Below, piece after piece: positions 1-11,811 of a stretch of 64,000 nt of DNA. The DNA comes from Symbiodinium microadriaticum (Eukaryota > Sar > Dinophyceae > Suessiales > Symbiodiniaceae), in the NCBI GenBank assembly GCA_001939145.1, contig LSRX01000428.1:1-64000 (forward strand), written 5' to 3'. The position numbers and the translations under genes were made by a program. The notes under the pieces were generated by a model. It ran no database searches, was not told the origin of the DNA, and saw only the letters and a program-made list of their open reading frames with translations. Numbering within the stretch: position 1 is the first letter of the stretch; each line of letters begins with the position of its first letter.

Positions 1-143
1 TGAACGAAACAGCCAGAGACTACACTGTAACATAACGCAGTTTTGAAACATGGATATAAGAGAGAGCCACACGAGAACGCTTTTGTGGTTAAAAGCGAAG
101 AAAAAGAGATAAGTAAGAAGAAAATAAAACCAAAGAAATGTTG

Positions 144-476
144 CGAAGCCCCCTTCAAGGCTTCAAAGCCCCTTTCGAAGCCTTCGAAGGCTTTGAGAAG
201 GAGAACGAAGGAGGTTTCGAAGGTTTCGAAGGAGAGGAAGGCTTCGAAGCCTTCCGAGACTGAGGTTGAAGGGGCTTCGTTGACTCTTCGAAGGCTTCGA
301 AGGCTTCGAAGCCCCCTTCACCTTCGCGAGCTGAAGGGGGGCTTCAAACCCTTCAGTTGAAAGGGCTTCGAAGCCCCCCCTTCGACCTTCACCCTTCGAA
401 GGCTTCCAAGGCTTCGAAGGCTTCGAAGGCTTCGAAGCCGAGGACGAAGCCCCCTTCGTCACTGAAGCCCCCCTTC
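144..476. repeat. TTCGAAGG-type low-complexity repeat tract
   Basis: The tract is built of degenerate copies of GAAGGCTTCGAAGGCTTCG with interspersed CCCCCTTC blocks. The core TTCGAA is palindromic, so both strands carry the same word. Open frames run through it on both strands and give Lys/Ser/Pro or Arg/Leu/Ser-rich peptides, which is expected of a simple repeat and is not evidence for a gene. Confidence 0.85.
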
Positions 477-3400
477 GTGAAGGTCTCCGGATCCTGCCTG
501 CCTACAGTTCCGCGTTGCGACTCGATAAGCCGAATTCTCTGCAAACTTTGGTTTCACTATCCAACACCAGTTCAAGGCGCCAATAGGGAGGGGGGAAATG
601 TGCGGGTCGTAGAAGGGGATGGCGCCAATCGGGCACTAGCCTCTCCACCCTCCGCAGCTTTTCTTGTCGCAATAGTTTGGCGGGCGTGACCTCTCACGTG
701 GTTGGTTCTCACATTTAGCTTCTTTTAGGGTTAGGGTTTAGGTTTCTTTTAGGGTTACCACCCCGAGAGGTCACGCCCGGCAACAGTTTCTACTGGTTCT
801 TTGGACTGCAAGCTAAAGAGGTTCGTGGGCAAACAAACCATGCATGGGCTGCGTCGCCATGCAAAAGCTTTGGAACCTAAACAGAGTGTCCGGGAAAAAT
901 GGAACCCTGTTGCTCTTTGTGGCAACTGTGACAACATGGAGACGGGAAAAGCCGCAAAGCAAAGCCGCTCCAAAGCATTCGTCATGAATCTTCTTCTCTC
1001 TCAATGTTAAGATTGGTACACAAATTTTGAGGTTACGGATGTTTGTATGTTGATCAATAGTGCTTTTAGCTGACAAAGCACTTCCAAGCTGTGTTGGAGC
1101 GCGGATGTTGTAGGAAAAAAGTGTCAATGTTTCTGTTCGAATGCACAAAATGTTGCCTCGATGAACGATATGCTTTCGTTCGCTCTTTCATCTTCATATT
1201 GGCATCGTTGCGTACTTGACTTGACTTGTTTCCCACTGTACACATCGTGCGCAAGCGGTAACGTGGCATGCAGCTTGGTGCAAAGCGCGCTGTTGATGCC
1301 AGAGCAACCTTGCTGTTGGAGAAGGGGGTGGTGCAAGACTTAAATGCTCGTGAGCTCGTCTACGGCCAAGTTTCCGGGCCAAAAAAGCGGTATGGACAAA
1401 TCTTGCAACTGTACTTCCTCCTACCCAAATGGTTGGTTCCGTTCTTAGTGCGAGCCAATTAGGAACCTGCAACTAGGTTCCAGGTGGAGTGGGCGTTTCA
1501 AGTGGTTAAGTTGCAGCTTTTTCATTTCTTGTCACGACACAAGGTCTGGTCTGCTGGTAAGTGGTCTGTCGGACACTTCCAAATTCAACTCATTTGATTG
1601 CAGAAGTTGCTGTTCCATGGCTTTCTTCTGCTTCTGTGGTTCGTCTCTCATCCCTTCTGCCAATAAAATAGTTCTGTCAAGGCGTTTTCCTTTCTTTTCT
1701 TGGCCTTTGCTTTTGGTTTTTGTCTTTCTTTGTTTTTTAACTTTCCTTTCCATCTTCTTTCTCCATCCAAAGCTTGGTTTGCTTCCATTGCTCAGTTTTG
1801 GTTTGTCGCTTTGAAGCCGTTCTACCACGTTGGGATCTGGAGCCGATTACCAATCCGTCTCTAGGCTTTCCAGAGTCAGAGGTGACCAGTCCTTCGGAAT
1901 GGTACGATGCAAGAGTGGCTCTGACATGCCGCATCGAGAGCAAGGTTGTCTTCCAAAGTCTCCTTCGCTCCACAAACGCATCTTTGTCCACTCTGCTCCG
2001 GTCGCGAATTTGAAAATGTTTTTTCAAAAAACCAACTGTAGCTATCGCAACTGGTTGTTTTGAAGGAGATCTTGGTTTGCGTGTGTTCCGAGTCATGAGC
2101 ATGTTGCCTCTCTTCTTTTGATTTGTTCGGACTTCGTCTTGCGGGGCACACGCACTTTTGCTGCTCTTCCGCATGCGAGCGCGCCCTTGCCGTCGTTTCG
2201 CGCTGCGCGGCGCACTCGCCCCACCAGTAGCGCAGAGCCTCAGCGCCAGCGCGCATGTAACCTGTGCAACACGGTCAAAAAATAGCAGCTGCGAGTGTTC
2301 AAGTGGTAGAGCAGTGGAAGTCCAAGAGAACATGTTGTCAAACAGCGGATGCCCCACACCTGAAGAGTGGGCATCTAACAAAAAGGCTCTTCATGATGTG
2401 CTGATGTGGTCCAGGACGCTGGAACCACGCACCTGCAAGTTCTCGATGTGGCAAGAGGCTCCAAGTTGCAATTAGATAAGCACTTAGCAATCCAAGTTGA
2501 GTTGCCATACTCGGTTCAATTCTCAGTTGGGGACTTGCACATCTGTGTATGGGTGTCTGTCACAACTTCAAGAATCCACACAATCACAGCAGGACATGGC
2601 AATCGGGAAAATTTAGGAAAGTGCTTTTAGTCCAGTTTCTTAACACTCCAACTAATATTTTCTGGCCGGTTTCATTCCCCTGCGAAACTTTCGTAAGTAA
2701 CCGTTACGGGAAACCTTAATGTTGCAAGCACTCTCGTTTTTCTCCTAGCGGCTGAGTGGGGGTGAAGTCGGGCCCCAGCTTCGGGCAGACCAAAAACGCG
2801 GCCACTGGCTGGAGGCTGTGGTCTCGTGGCAGATTGTCAGGTGGATGCGCATTGCCCTGTGGGGCGCAGGAAGACATGAAGCAACACAAATCCGGAGTGA
2901 AAGTTGTGACCACATAACACTATCCGCGTGATAAAAGTCGATGGGGCGCTTGCGGCGAAGGCTCCCAATGTGAAGGCCGAGATTGGTGAGAAGTAGGGCC
3001 ATGGAATGTTGAGCGAAAGGATGTTTGCACCTCGACGAATTGCTCATGAGCTAAGCTTTCGCACTTCTGCGTGTCCAATGATTCCCACTGCTCTGCAGGC
3101 AGCAAGGAAGAGCCTGGCCAGTCTCTGCCGTGGTGACCACGGGCCACCGGTGACTATGTGCGCGAGGCACCGGCGAAACCGTGGAGCGGACTTCTTTGGA
3201 AGGGTTCAGCCAGTGATGCCGCCCGCGGCCCACGACCCAGTCTGGCCTGGCTTGGAAAAACCTCAGGACCCCCAGCCCTAGTCAGTCTTAAGCTCTCATC
3301 CCCAAGCTTGACAACCTCACTTCCCAACCTAAAAGGCTGAAGCCTTGCCCGCGAGGTGAACGCGAAACAGCAGCAGCTCCAGCTTCGGACCCGTTCCACA

Positions 3401-3729
3401 GGCCCGAGCTGGCAAACAGATAACAGTGACTTGTATGTCTTCTGTCTGTCGCTGCGTTTGCTAAAGGACGTGAGATCGGGTTTGCATCCGGTTCACCCAT
3501 GCCTGTCCTGTCTGCCAACACTGTTTCGTTTGCAGATCGAGCGAAGGCACCGAGGAGAGAGTTTGCAATCTGCAGCCTTTTCCCAGTCCATAAAGTCTCT
3601 AAACCATTAAATGAAGCAAACTTTTCCCGCGGCGAGCCTCAGCATGCTCCAGGCGACTGGGATTGCACCGAAAGTCAGCCTTGCAAGGGCCGAGTCTTCA
3701 GAAAGAGCAGTGTAGTGTAGGCTATCCTA
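477..3729. other. intergenic, no supported gene
   Basis: Short open frames occur on both strands, but none has a recognisable domain or a convincing chain of exons. The stretch holds an inverted-repeat element with telomere-like sequence (681-779) and a segment near 3150-3270 that resembles one near 10266-10400. Part of 3610-3720 could be an upstream exon of the next gene, because it gives a Cys-containing peptide (GDWDCTESQPCKGR), but I cannot connect it. Confidence 0.5.
681..779. repeat. inverted repeat enclosing TTTAGGG-like tract
   Basis: A perfect 15-base inverted repeat (cgggcgtgacctctc at 681-695, gagaggtcacgcccg at 765-779) brackets a centre with telomere-like words (ttttagggttagggttta and ttttagggtt, about 722-756). 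TTTAGGG is the telomere repeat type reported for dinoflagellates and plants. The size and symmetric ends resemble a small foldback or MITE-like element, or an interstitial telomere scar. No target duplication was identified. Confidence 0.6.
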
Positions 3730-6700
3730 ATGGAGATGAAGTGTAACTGTGTAACTATACGTTCTTTCAGGCAAGCGAGGAGGCCTGTTTCGACTCGCCA
3801 GGTGAGCCGTTTTCTGGTGATCGCTTGGGTCGTCGGGCCACTGGGATGGCTTTCCGGACGTCCGGGGGTGCAGTCCTACAAGTTGTCCGAGACGCCCATA
3901 ATATCGCCCATCAACCTGACCAATTCAGACGACCCGACAGTCGCTGAGAAGGCCGGTCCCTGTGACACTCCGAAGTCAACGCCTTCGTCCGGAGCGGTTG
4001 CCTGCTAGGTGGAAAAATTGGTGGAGAAGAACTTGGTGCATGACGCGGAGGAAGAAAGCAAAGTTCCCGATCCGGAGCAGGCCCGCAGCAATTCTATAGT
4101 TCCATGAAACATGCAGCTGCTAAAAGCTCGAAGACCTCGGCGAGGAAGGCAATTCCACCAATTCTTTCGCAGATTTGGCCAAGAACCTGGAGTTCATGAT
4201 GCTCAAGGCCGGTGGGTGTTGATTCCGAGGGTGCCTCGCATAGGGAATCGGTCCCTTCCACGGCTCTTTGTGTTGAAAGGCCTCTATACTCAAGACCGCA
4301 AAGTTACAAGTTTGCATACATTTACAAGCTAAGTTGAGCAGCATGATTGAAGTTGTGTTTATTGATGCAATTGCGCGAAATCATGGGGAGGTCGGATCAG
4401 GCCTTTTGAGAGAGGCTCATCGTTCCCAGAGGCTCCACGTCGGTCTTCCCTTCTTGCCTCACAGAACTGCGTGTAGTGGACCGTGGATGCCTTCCTCTAT
4501 TTTTTGCCTGGATCGGGGTGTTTCCCAACAATAGCTGACGGCCCGGGCCTCAACCTTCCTGCCGCAGATGGCGCAAGTGGAGACCGTGGTCCAATTGCAG
4601 CAAGCCGAGATCGCCGCCCAGCAGGCCGAAATCGATGCCCTCAAAGAGCATGTAGGTTACTTGACTCAACTGCAATTGGGGTATGCAGTATGCATGACAC
4701 CAATACTCTCGTAACGACCATGAGAGACCCAGGCTTGGACGTGCAGCATGTCGCGATGGCACGGAAACATTCTCGGGATCCGCATGCAGCAAGTCACGTC
4801 CTGAAAGCGGTTCTGGACAAGCACCACCACCAGCGTGAGACTCGCGAGTACCATCCCGGTGCCCACAAGGAGCCCGAGAGCTCGAGAGCGAATCTCCGAA
4901 GGAGGGTTCCTGCTCCAAACGTTGCCACGGCCAGGAGCCCGTGACCGAGGATGGCTCGGTTCCGCCGCGGCCCGTAAGCCAAGCAGAGGCCTTGCTCCAA
5001 CGCCAGGCAGGGAGTGGCACCACATGATCCAGCGGAAAAGCGTAAGCACCTTCTCTATCCTTGCACCATGCTATTTCTTGTTAAGGTCGTGCTTTGCGGG
5101 CAGTCATACTTGGAGACTTCACCAGAATCCTGATGCTATACAGGATATTACATGTTAGACGGTGGCACGAAGGCGGTATCAAGCCGTAGGAGGCGCCTTG
5201 CAAGCCCTGTGACCTGCCTCCAGGCCCGGAGCTCTGAGAAGGAAGAGGATTCAGAAAACTTGTTGGATGAGAGCCTTTCCAGCAAGTGGAATCCGTTTGA
5301 CGAGCTCAAGAGAACGGTCAACAAAGCGGTCGAGGCCGTGGACGGTACAGGCCTGACCGGTGGGGCCTTGAAGGATGCCTTCAACCAGGTGAAAGCCAAG
5401 GGCAATCTTAAGGCAGTTGAGTTCATCCAGAACACGGTGATCGACACCGTCGAGAAGGCAACTACCATTCTCATGAACTTCAAGGGCTTCTCGTTCTCCT
5501 CCCACTGCTGGACTGCTGCTCCAGGTGCCTCTGTGGACGGCTACGACCTGAGCGTCAATTTTGGCAAGCTGTATTGTTCTGTGACACTTGTTGGAAAGAC
5601 CATCGAGCTCTTCAACACCCCCCATATTATCAGAAGATTCAGATTGCCCGATCCGTTGCAGGCCTTGCCCGAGCAGATAAAGACCGTTGCTAGAGCAAGC
5701 GGGGAGAACGTCGGAAGGGTGTTCGGGTTCATGCACGATATCCTCCACACCGGCGGCTGCAACAGAGCCGACACCTTCCACTGCATTGCCGCGCGCATTT
5801 CGTCCTTCGTCATGCAGTTTCAGCCGCCGCTGAACTGGCTGCCCGAGCAGATAAAGACCGTTGCTGAAGCAAGCGGGGAGAACGTCGGAAGGGTGTTCGG
5901 GTTCATGCACGATATCCTCAACACCGGCGGCTGCAACAGAGCCGACACCTTCCACTGCATTGCCAAGCGCCTTTCGTCCTTCGTCATGCAGTTTGAGCCG
6001 CCACTGAAGTGGCTGCCCAGTCCCGTCGGTGTTCTTGCAGACTCGCCACTCAACTCCATCAAGAGTTTGATGGCCATGGGCAAGGACCTGATGCATTGCC
6101 AGCACTTTGAGTCCGGCACGGAGCTGACGAAATGCCTTGGCTCCAAGATCGTCAACCTGGTGCCGCCTCTGAGCTACTTGAACCGCCTGGGTGAAGTCAT
6201 GGCCGAGACCATCGAGGCCTTTGCGAAGGCTGCCACGGCCTTGCTGAAGAAGGCCTTGAAAGGTGGCACGTCTCTCATCCAGAAGGCCACGGCCTGGGCG
6301 GCGTAGTGCTTTCGTAGCGCTTTCATATTATATGGTTCCTGCCCCTTTTGCAAATTGAGCTTCCTGCCAGGCCGCCATCTCGGACTTCCCTGCAGTCGGA
6401 AAGATGCCTGTGCGCCACCAGCAGGGCGATTTGATCGTTGAGGCACACTCGCAAGAGCTACACCCCTCACTGTTGGAGTTCTCTTCGAATGACGCCCTTT
6501 ACTCGGACGGCCCCGGGATCAAGTTGAAGAAAGGTGATGACGTCCAGGTCACGAACCTGATCACGCAGTTCAATGGCAGGGAGGCCAATTCGGGCTCCTG
6601 TCTGGCTTTCGCTCCCCGGAATAAGAACGGAGCTCAGGTAGGGAATCACCAGGAGGCGACGAAAGGCGACTGGACGGCGGCAACGAAGGATGACTTCGTC

Positions 6701-9570
6701 CAGCTGGAGCCTTGGGCGGTGCCTTGCGACAACACTTGGATGAAGGAGCGCGGGAGTTTGATCACGCGTGCATGTTGGCCAATGATAGAAGCATCAATCC
6801 AGCGGTTTCCGCAGACAAGCGCAGCTTCCATGTGCCGCTTCACTTGTTGCAGGGGGGACGGCAAGGCAGAGGCACGTGATTATGTGGAACCGAATACAGG
6901 CTTTGTGCAAGTGCAACCAAAACTGCACTCATCACGCAGCAAGTCTGAGTCAGAGTATGGGTGAGTGAGAGAGTGGGTGAGTGAGCTAGCTGGTGAAGCC
7001 ATGAGAGAGTGGGTGCATCTGTCTGTGAGGGAAGTCGTGACCATGTCAGGACAACTGGAACAAATGGCAAGGCTACTCCTTCTACACGGGAACGGCCGCC
7101 GTCGAGAAGTGCCTGTCAGTCACGTTCAAGATAGACATCCAGCCTGTGGTCGCCTTCGTCGCCGGCTTGTCCATCAAGTTTTTGCCGACCCTCTTCGACT
7201 TGATCACCACCGTGTGTTGGCCGAACCAGATGCCGGGTGGTCTGGACTTGTCCGTCCTGCGTTCTGAGCTGAAAACCGGCGATCACCTGCTGTTCAGCCG
7301 AACGCTGCGGCTTGCAAAGCGTTTCGGCTCTGACACGCATTTCGTGAAGAAGAACCTCGGCACTGGCTACCAGACCTGGAGATCACCGCTTGGCATCGCC
7401 AAAGGCGAGAGCAGACATGCATTCGCACCTATGTCGCTGTTGGAGGGCAATCGAAGCCAGGTTGAAGGCGGAGAGGGCGAGAAGCTCGAGACAGAGTCCT
7501 GGTATTGGAAGACCGAGACGGAGGACCTCTACTTGGCATCCGTCGACTATGATGATTCCATGGAGGTGAACACGACCTGGGAGATGCGCGGGGCGGATGC
7601 AGCACGGCACTTGAGTGCAATGCAGGAGGCTCAGGCGCAGGGCAAGGAGGACATCATTCAGCTCTTCAACTTCAAGAAGCCGGGAATGACGAACTTCCAC
7701 ATCCAAGGCCTTCTCAATGGCAACAGCCTTGAGTTGGGCCTCCAGATGGGTTTCGGGCCTTACCAGAGCCCAAGTCGGAGAATCCCTTTGGCCGACATCG
7801 GGGTCCAGTTTGCTGTTATCCTTGCAGCGGTCCCCTGGATCTCGGTGGAAACCAAGAAGACCGCAATCGCTGCCTTGCGAGACTTCTCGACAGAGGACGC
7901 CGGGCGAGTCAAGGGACTTCCGCTGAGGCCAGGCTCCGTCATTGCCCTGCACTGCACGCACAACAAGCGCTACCTCTCCATGGGTGGGGATAACATCTAC
8001 GGCTACCCGGGGGAGCGTCCCGATGGGATCAAGGATTGGTGGGCTCACCAGCGCTTTACCGTGGTAGATGCAGGGAACGGCCAGATCGCGTTGCACAATG
8101 CGCACCACAACAGGTTCCTCAAGTCATTCGGCAGCGCCTGGGCGGCTTTTGGTTTTGGTTTTCAGTTAATCCTCAGAGCAGGCAGTGAAGACAACCGCTT
8201 TCCTCTTCCATATGTGTGTGTGTGTGTGTGTCGGCTAGCTGCAGCTGGGTTATGCCAAGCATGCTGCTGTAAGCGCACATATACCTGGCAACGAGCGCGT
8301 CAGCCATGTACCTAGGAGCTGTCCACATACATGTGCAAGAGTTGTCTCGTGTTGCAGCCTGAGCCCCTTGCCGTTTTGCCCTTTGCACCTAAAGCGAATT
8401 CAATGGGCTTGCCATGCAGGTGGACTAAGTCCTCACAAAAATTGGAACGAGCTTCCTCACAATTGGGGCGGAGAGAAGTGGAATGTGGTGGATGCCGGAA
8501 ACGGACAGATTGCATTGCAGGGCTCGTCGAAGGTCTTCCTCAAGGTCGACAATGGCGGTGGGGCCGGCTTCACCCACCCTATTGATCATCTGCCCGCACA
8601 CTACACGTGGGAACGCTTCACGGTCGTGGCCGCTGAGGTGAAGCTGGTCCCTGGATCAACAGTGGCTCTCTACAACACCCACCACCGAAAATTCATTGCC
8701 ATGAGAAAGGACCATCTGGAACCCGGCGGTTACAGAGAAGGTGGTGACCTGCCCGAAGAATGGACCCACGAGCGCTTCACCGTCATCCAGAAGAACGGTC
8801 GAGAGATTGCACTGCACAACGCTAGACATAATCGCTTCATCAAGGTTAATGGAGCGAGCCCGCACAAGAATCCGGATCAATTTCCCCAAGGCTGGGGCAT
8901 GGAGGCCTTCGAAGTCTGGCCGGCTGTTGACGGAGAGATGATGCTCTGGAACCCTTCTGTCAACCGCTTCGTCCAAATGGGTGGTGGCCACATGGGCGAG
9001 AGTGGCCATCCCCCTGCTGGCTTTGACACGCGCGGCTGGGCATGGGAGCGATTCCGCGTCGTGCATGTCAAGCCATACCTGGAGCCGGGGACCGTCGTGG
9101 GCCTGCACAGTGCAGTCCACAACCGGTTCCTGGAGATGAGAAATGACCACTGGATGTACCGCAGCCCGGAGAAAGGCGTGGCGGACTTGCCCAACTGGTG
9201 GAGTTGGCAGCATTTCAAGGTTGTCGACGCCGGGAACGGCCAGATCGGCCTCTACAACGAACACCACAGGCGGTATGTATCGATGAGGGGCTGCCACAAG
9301 CAGCTCGGAACCCATCATGAGAGGCACGGATGGGAATCGTTCACGGTCGTGCCTGGAAGTGATTTGTTCGACGGGGTTATTGCCTTGCACAACTCGCACC
9401 ACAACTGCTTCATTCGCATGACAGCCCATCACGCAGATGCCAGCTCTCACAAGTCGATCCAGGACCTTCCACATGATTGGAATCAGGAACGCTTTCACAT
9501 CGTGAAGGTGGGAGTGGGAAACCAGGCTAGCGAGCCGGCCGGCAAACACCTGGACGTGTCTTTGACTTGA
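3730..9570 (+). CDS. multi-exon protein: N-terminal hydrophobic segment, helical repeats, C-terminal fascin-like trefoil repeats
   Basis: I read this as one gene joined from exons. The 3730-4008 frame has a hydrophobic stretch (FLVIAWVVGPLGWL) near residue 30 that fits a signal peptide or anchor. A TAG at 4006-4008 coincides with a possible acceptor (ctgctag|g), and acidic exons follow (VEKLVEKNLVHDAEEESKV from 4009; EDLGEEGNSTNSFADLAKN near 4130). A coiled-coil exon lies near 4567-4650 (QQAEIAAQQAEIDALKEHV). Large exons follow at 5152-6306, about 6401-6718, about 7050-8140 and about 8430-9570. The last two carry about nine copies of a trefoil-like strand pattern, IALHNxxHNRFIxM with WxxERFTVV, typical of fascin or actin-crosslinking beta-trefoil folds. 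The stop is at 9568-9570. Family membership of the repeats is fairly secure; the exon joins, the start codon and the function are inference. Confidence 0.6.
5152..6306 (+). CDS. large exon with two 58-residue tandem repeats (part of the fascin-like gene)
   Basis: The open frame of 384 codons has an acidic and basic N-terminal part and amphipathic stretches (FDELKRTVNKAVEAV). Two near-identical units begin at 5665 and 5839, 174 bases apart. Each starts LPEQIKTVA and holds GENVGRVFGFMHDIL, GGCNRADTFHC and SSFVMQF, so each unit carries two conserved Cys. The C-terminal part is helical and Ala/Lys-rich. The stop at 6304-6306 may be read only if a possible splice donor in the last codons (acg|gcctgg) is skipped, because coding sequence resumes after an acceptor-like tgcag near 6400. 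I do not recognise the helical repeat; its high base identity points to recent internal duplication. Confidence 0.65.
   Translation: MLDGGTKAVSSRRRRLASPVTCLQARSSEKEEDSENLLDESLSSKWNPFDELKRTVNKAVEAVDGTGLTGGALKDAFNQVKAKGNLKAVEFIQNTVIDTVEKATTILMNFKGFSFSSHCWTAAPGASVDGYDLSVNFGKLYCSVTLVGKTIELFNTPHIIRRFRLPDPLQALPEQIKTVARASGENVGRVFGFMHDILHTGGCNRADTFHCIAARISSFVMQFQPPLNWLPEQIKTVAEASGENVGRVFGFMHDILNTGGCNRADTFHCIAKRLSSFVMQFEPPLKWLPSPVGVLADSPLNSIKSLMAMGKDLMHCQHFESGTELTKCLGSKIVNLVPPLSYLNRLGEVMAETIEAFAKAATALLKKALKGGTSLIQKATAWAA
7050..8140 (+). CDS. exon with conserved globular region and first fascin-like repeats
   Basis: The frame opens right after an acceptor-like catgtcag at 7042-7049 and reads DNWNKWQGYSFYTGTAAVEK, so the exon starts before the first in-frame ATG at 7146. 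The middle (DLYLASVDYDDSMEVNTTW and onward) is unassigned. From about 7915 it reads LRPGSVIALHCTHNKRYLSM, then QRFTVVDAGNGQIALHNAHH, the first trefoil-type strands. Homology with the next exon indicates that HNRFLK joins GGLSPHKN across an intron of about 290 bases. That intron holds a (TG)n run at 8213-8231. Confidence 0.65.
8430..9570 (+). CDS. terminal exon with about seven fascin-like trefoil strands
   Basis: After an acceptor-like tgccatgcag the frame reads GGLSPHKNWNELPHNW and continues to a TGA at 9568-9570. Repeating units of about 45-55 residues follow the scheme WxxERFTVV, 8-15 residues, G(S/T)VVALHNxxHNRFIxM. Examples are STVALYNTHHRKFIAM, REIALHNARHNRFIKV, TVVGLHSAVHNRFLEM and GVIALHNSHHNCFIRM. 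This matches the fascin or actin-crosslinking beta-trefoil pattern. Such folds bind actin or carbohydrate, and which applies here cannot be told. About 40 bases of likely 3' untranslated sequence follow before coding features fade. Confidence 0.7.
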
Positions 9571-11811
9571 GGGCACTATGGCACAGCTGTTTCAGGGCAA
9601 TTGGCAATGAGTTTGCACCCTTGCCTGGAATGCAATGCAGCAAGTCTTCTTTTCAGCCCGTAAGCTGACTGCTCGTCCTGCGACGAAAACGCAGCGTTCG
9701 CGAAAGTTGCTGAGGGTGCAGGCGCATGGAGTGCCACACATGATGCGTCTTTGCGCAGCTGTAGGATGGAACACCCGCCTAGTACATGTGCTCTGCAAGT
9801 CGACCCGATTGCGCAAGGCCTAGCTGACTCCATGCTGGCGGAGAGCGAGGCGCGCGGAGCCCAACTTACGCCTCATCCTCTTCAGAAGAGGCGTCGGACA
9901 AATGTCCGTGTGCTCCACCCAGGCCGAGCCTCGAATGTGAGGCCAGCCTTCAGTGCGGGAAGATGAACTCCCAGACTTTGTCCGAGCCGGGCCTTTCCCG
10001 TGCTTTGTGTTGGGTGATAGGCCTGAAGCAGTGAATCAGACAGAGCGCTGGGGGTTTTGTGGATCGGGCCGTGGGCCACGTGCCTGATTCTGGACAAATG
10101 CCGGAACTGCAGGTTGTATCATGTGAATACTTATTTCGACTTATTTGTAGCCTGGGAGATGCGCTGAGTCGAACATGTGGACGCTTTTGGGCTGACTCTT
10201 CCCTGCAGCCCTTGCCAGTCCAGGTTGCTTGTTTGGTCTCCTGTCTTTGTTTGAGGTGCCAGCGTGGTGACTGCGCATGACCGCGTGAGTGAGGCACCTG
10301 CCTGGGTGTGGGCAGAATCATCTTGGAGTGGTCTTTGGGATAGGGTTCAGCCAGGAAATGGGTCCGTCCACCTGGTGCCGCGTCTGGCGTGGCAGACTAG
10401 GACAAGTTTCAGAGCCTTAGTCCAAGTGACGGTTTGCTGCCGGACCTGGGCTTGCCATCGAGCTGCCGAAATCTGATGCTAGTGGCCCTTGACGCGACTG
10501 TTGGCTGCTGCAGACAGCCACCCGGCCATCGAGTCAAAAGAGGAGCCACCGAGTTTGCTTACCCACTTTTGCGTGGCCACCAGTTGGCTAGGTATATCTA
10601 GGTATACTGGTAAACTTTCCATGTCAGTGGCTTTAGACATTGTGACAACAATCACATCGGATCCTGAATTTCGACAAGCGTGCGGCCGGGGTGTGGGCTT
10701 TGGCGGAGCTCTCCTTCAAGGCTGGGTGCGGGAATTGAATTGTGAGTGCTGCATTGTTATGAGGAGACCGTTGCGTGTCACTGTCGGAAGGTGGCTGATG
10801 AAGACTTTGCATTCTCCGGATAGGGCAGACAAGGACCATGAGCGGTTTGCCTTGCGTGATCAGCTGCGGTTTTTGATTCTGCCTGGCTGCAGGTCGACAT
10901 GCCGGGACCCGGAGGCATGATGCTAGCCGGGACAAATGGGGATCTGCACAAAGGCAGCCTGCAGCTGATGTCATCTGATATATTCTGATATCCTTGACAT
11001 CAATGGGCTGCAGGAAACGGCCGGCACCAGGAGGACAGGATTTGCACACCTCGCGTTACTTGCTGTCGCATGTAGCCTTGATGCAGATAGCTGATGGTAT
11101 GGACGATGACACGTTGGGCAAGGTGAGGTGTACGTGAATCTTGTGCGAATTTCAAACCATGTCGGCTGATCCGGCCAGGCCAGAAAAGCCGCAAAAGTTC
11201 ATTTGTATGCACTGAGAGACCACGTGGAGCAAGCGATGGAGGCAAGGCTGACGTCACGGTTCAAGTTCTGTCCGTCGAAAGTCAAGCATCAGGCAATTTT
11301 CGTGCTGAAGCGCAATTGGCCGTGAAATGGATGTGTCCTGCAGCAGCATGATGTGACGACCTACGCGAGGCTTTCGAGAGACTTGAGAGTGTCGTCTTCC
11401 TGGCTGCCGAGACAGTGAAGGACATCTGTAAGATTGGTATCGTGTTTTTTAACTGTTTTGCCTTTGTAGGACAGGGTGTTTGATTCACTTGCACTGGTAC
11501 TGCTTTGGTTGGTTACGGCTTCGCCGCCGTGGGCTTCTAATGGTTTCCACATCGAAATGCCATAGCCAAGACCCAGATTTTACAAGTAGGCAGTTGACTT
11601 CTGGAGTACTGCACATGCATGCCCTGTCAGATTCTGTGCCGCTCAAAATATTCCAAGGCAGATCGCCGCGCCCTGATGGAAGACAGAATAGTGGCTCGAC
11701 ATTTGACAGCGGGGTATTGCTCTTTGGCTGCTGCAGCTCTATCGGCTTGCTGGGCATGTGTGGGGAAGGCAGCCGCCAGCGAGCGACACAAGGCAGAGGC
11801 GCTTGTTTTGA
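9571..11811. other. intergenic, no supported gene
   Basis: Several short open frames occur, none with a recognisable motif or a convincing splice chain. A segment near 10266-10420 (gtgact...gaggcacc...gggttcagccag) resembles 3151-3270 and may be a diverged dispersed repeat. I see nothing else. Confidence 0.5.

Noticed and set aside
8221-8234. (TG)n run as a coding stretch (Val/Cys repeats)
   Set aside because: It lies in an intron; homology joins the sequences on either side (HNRFLK to GGLSPHKN).
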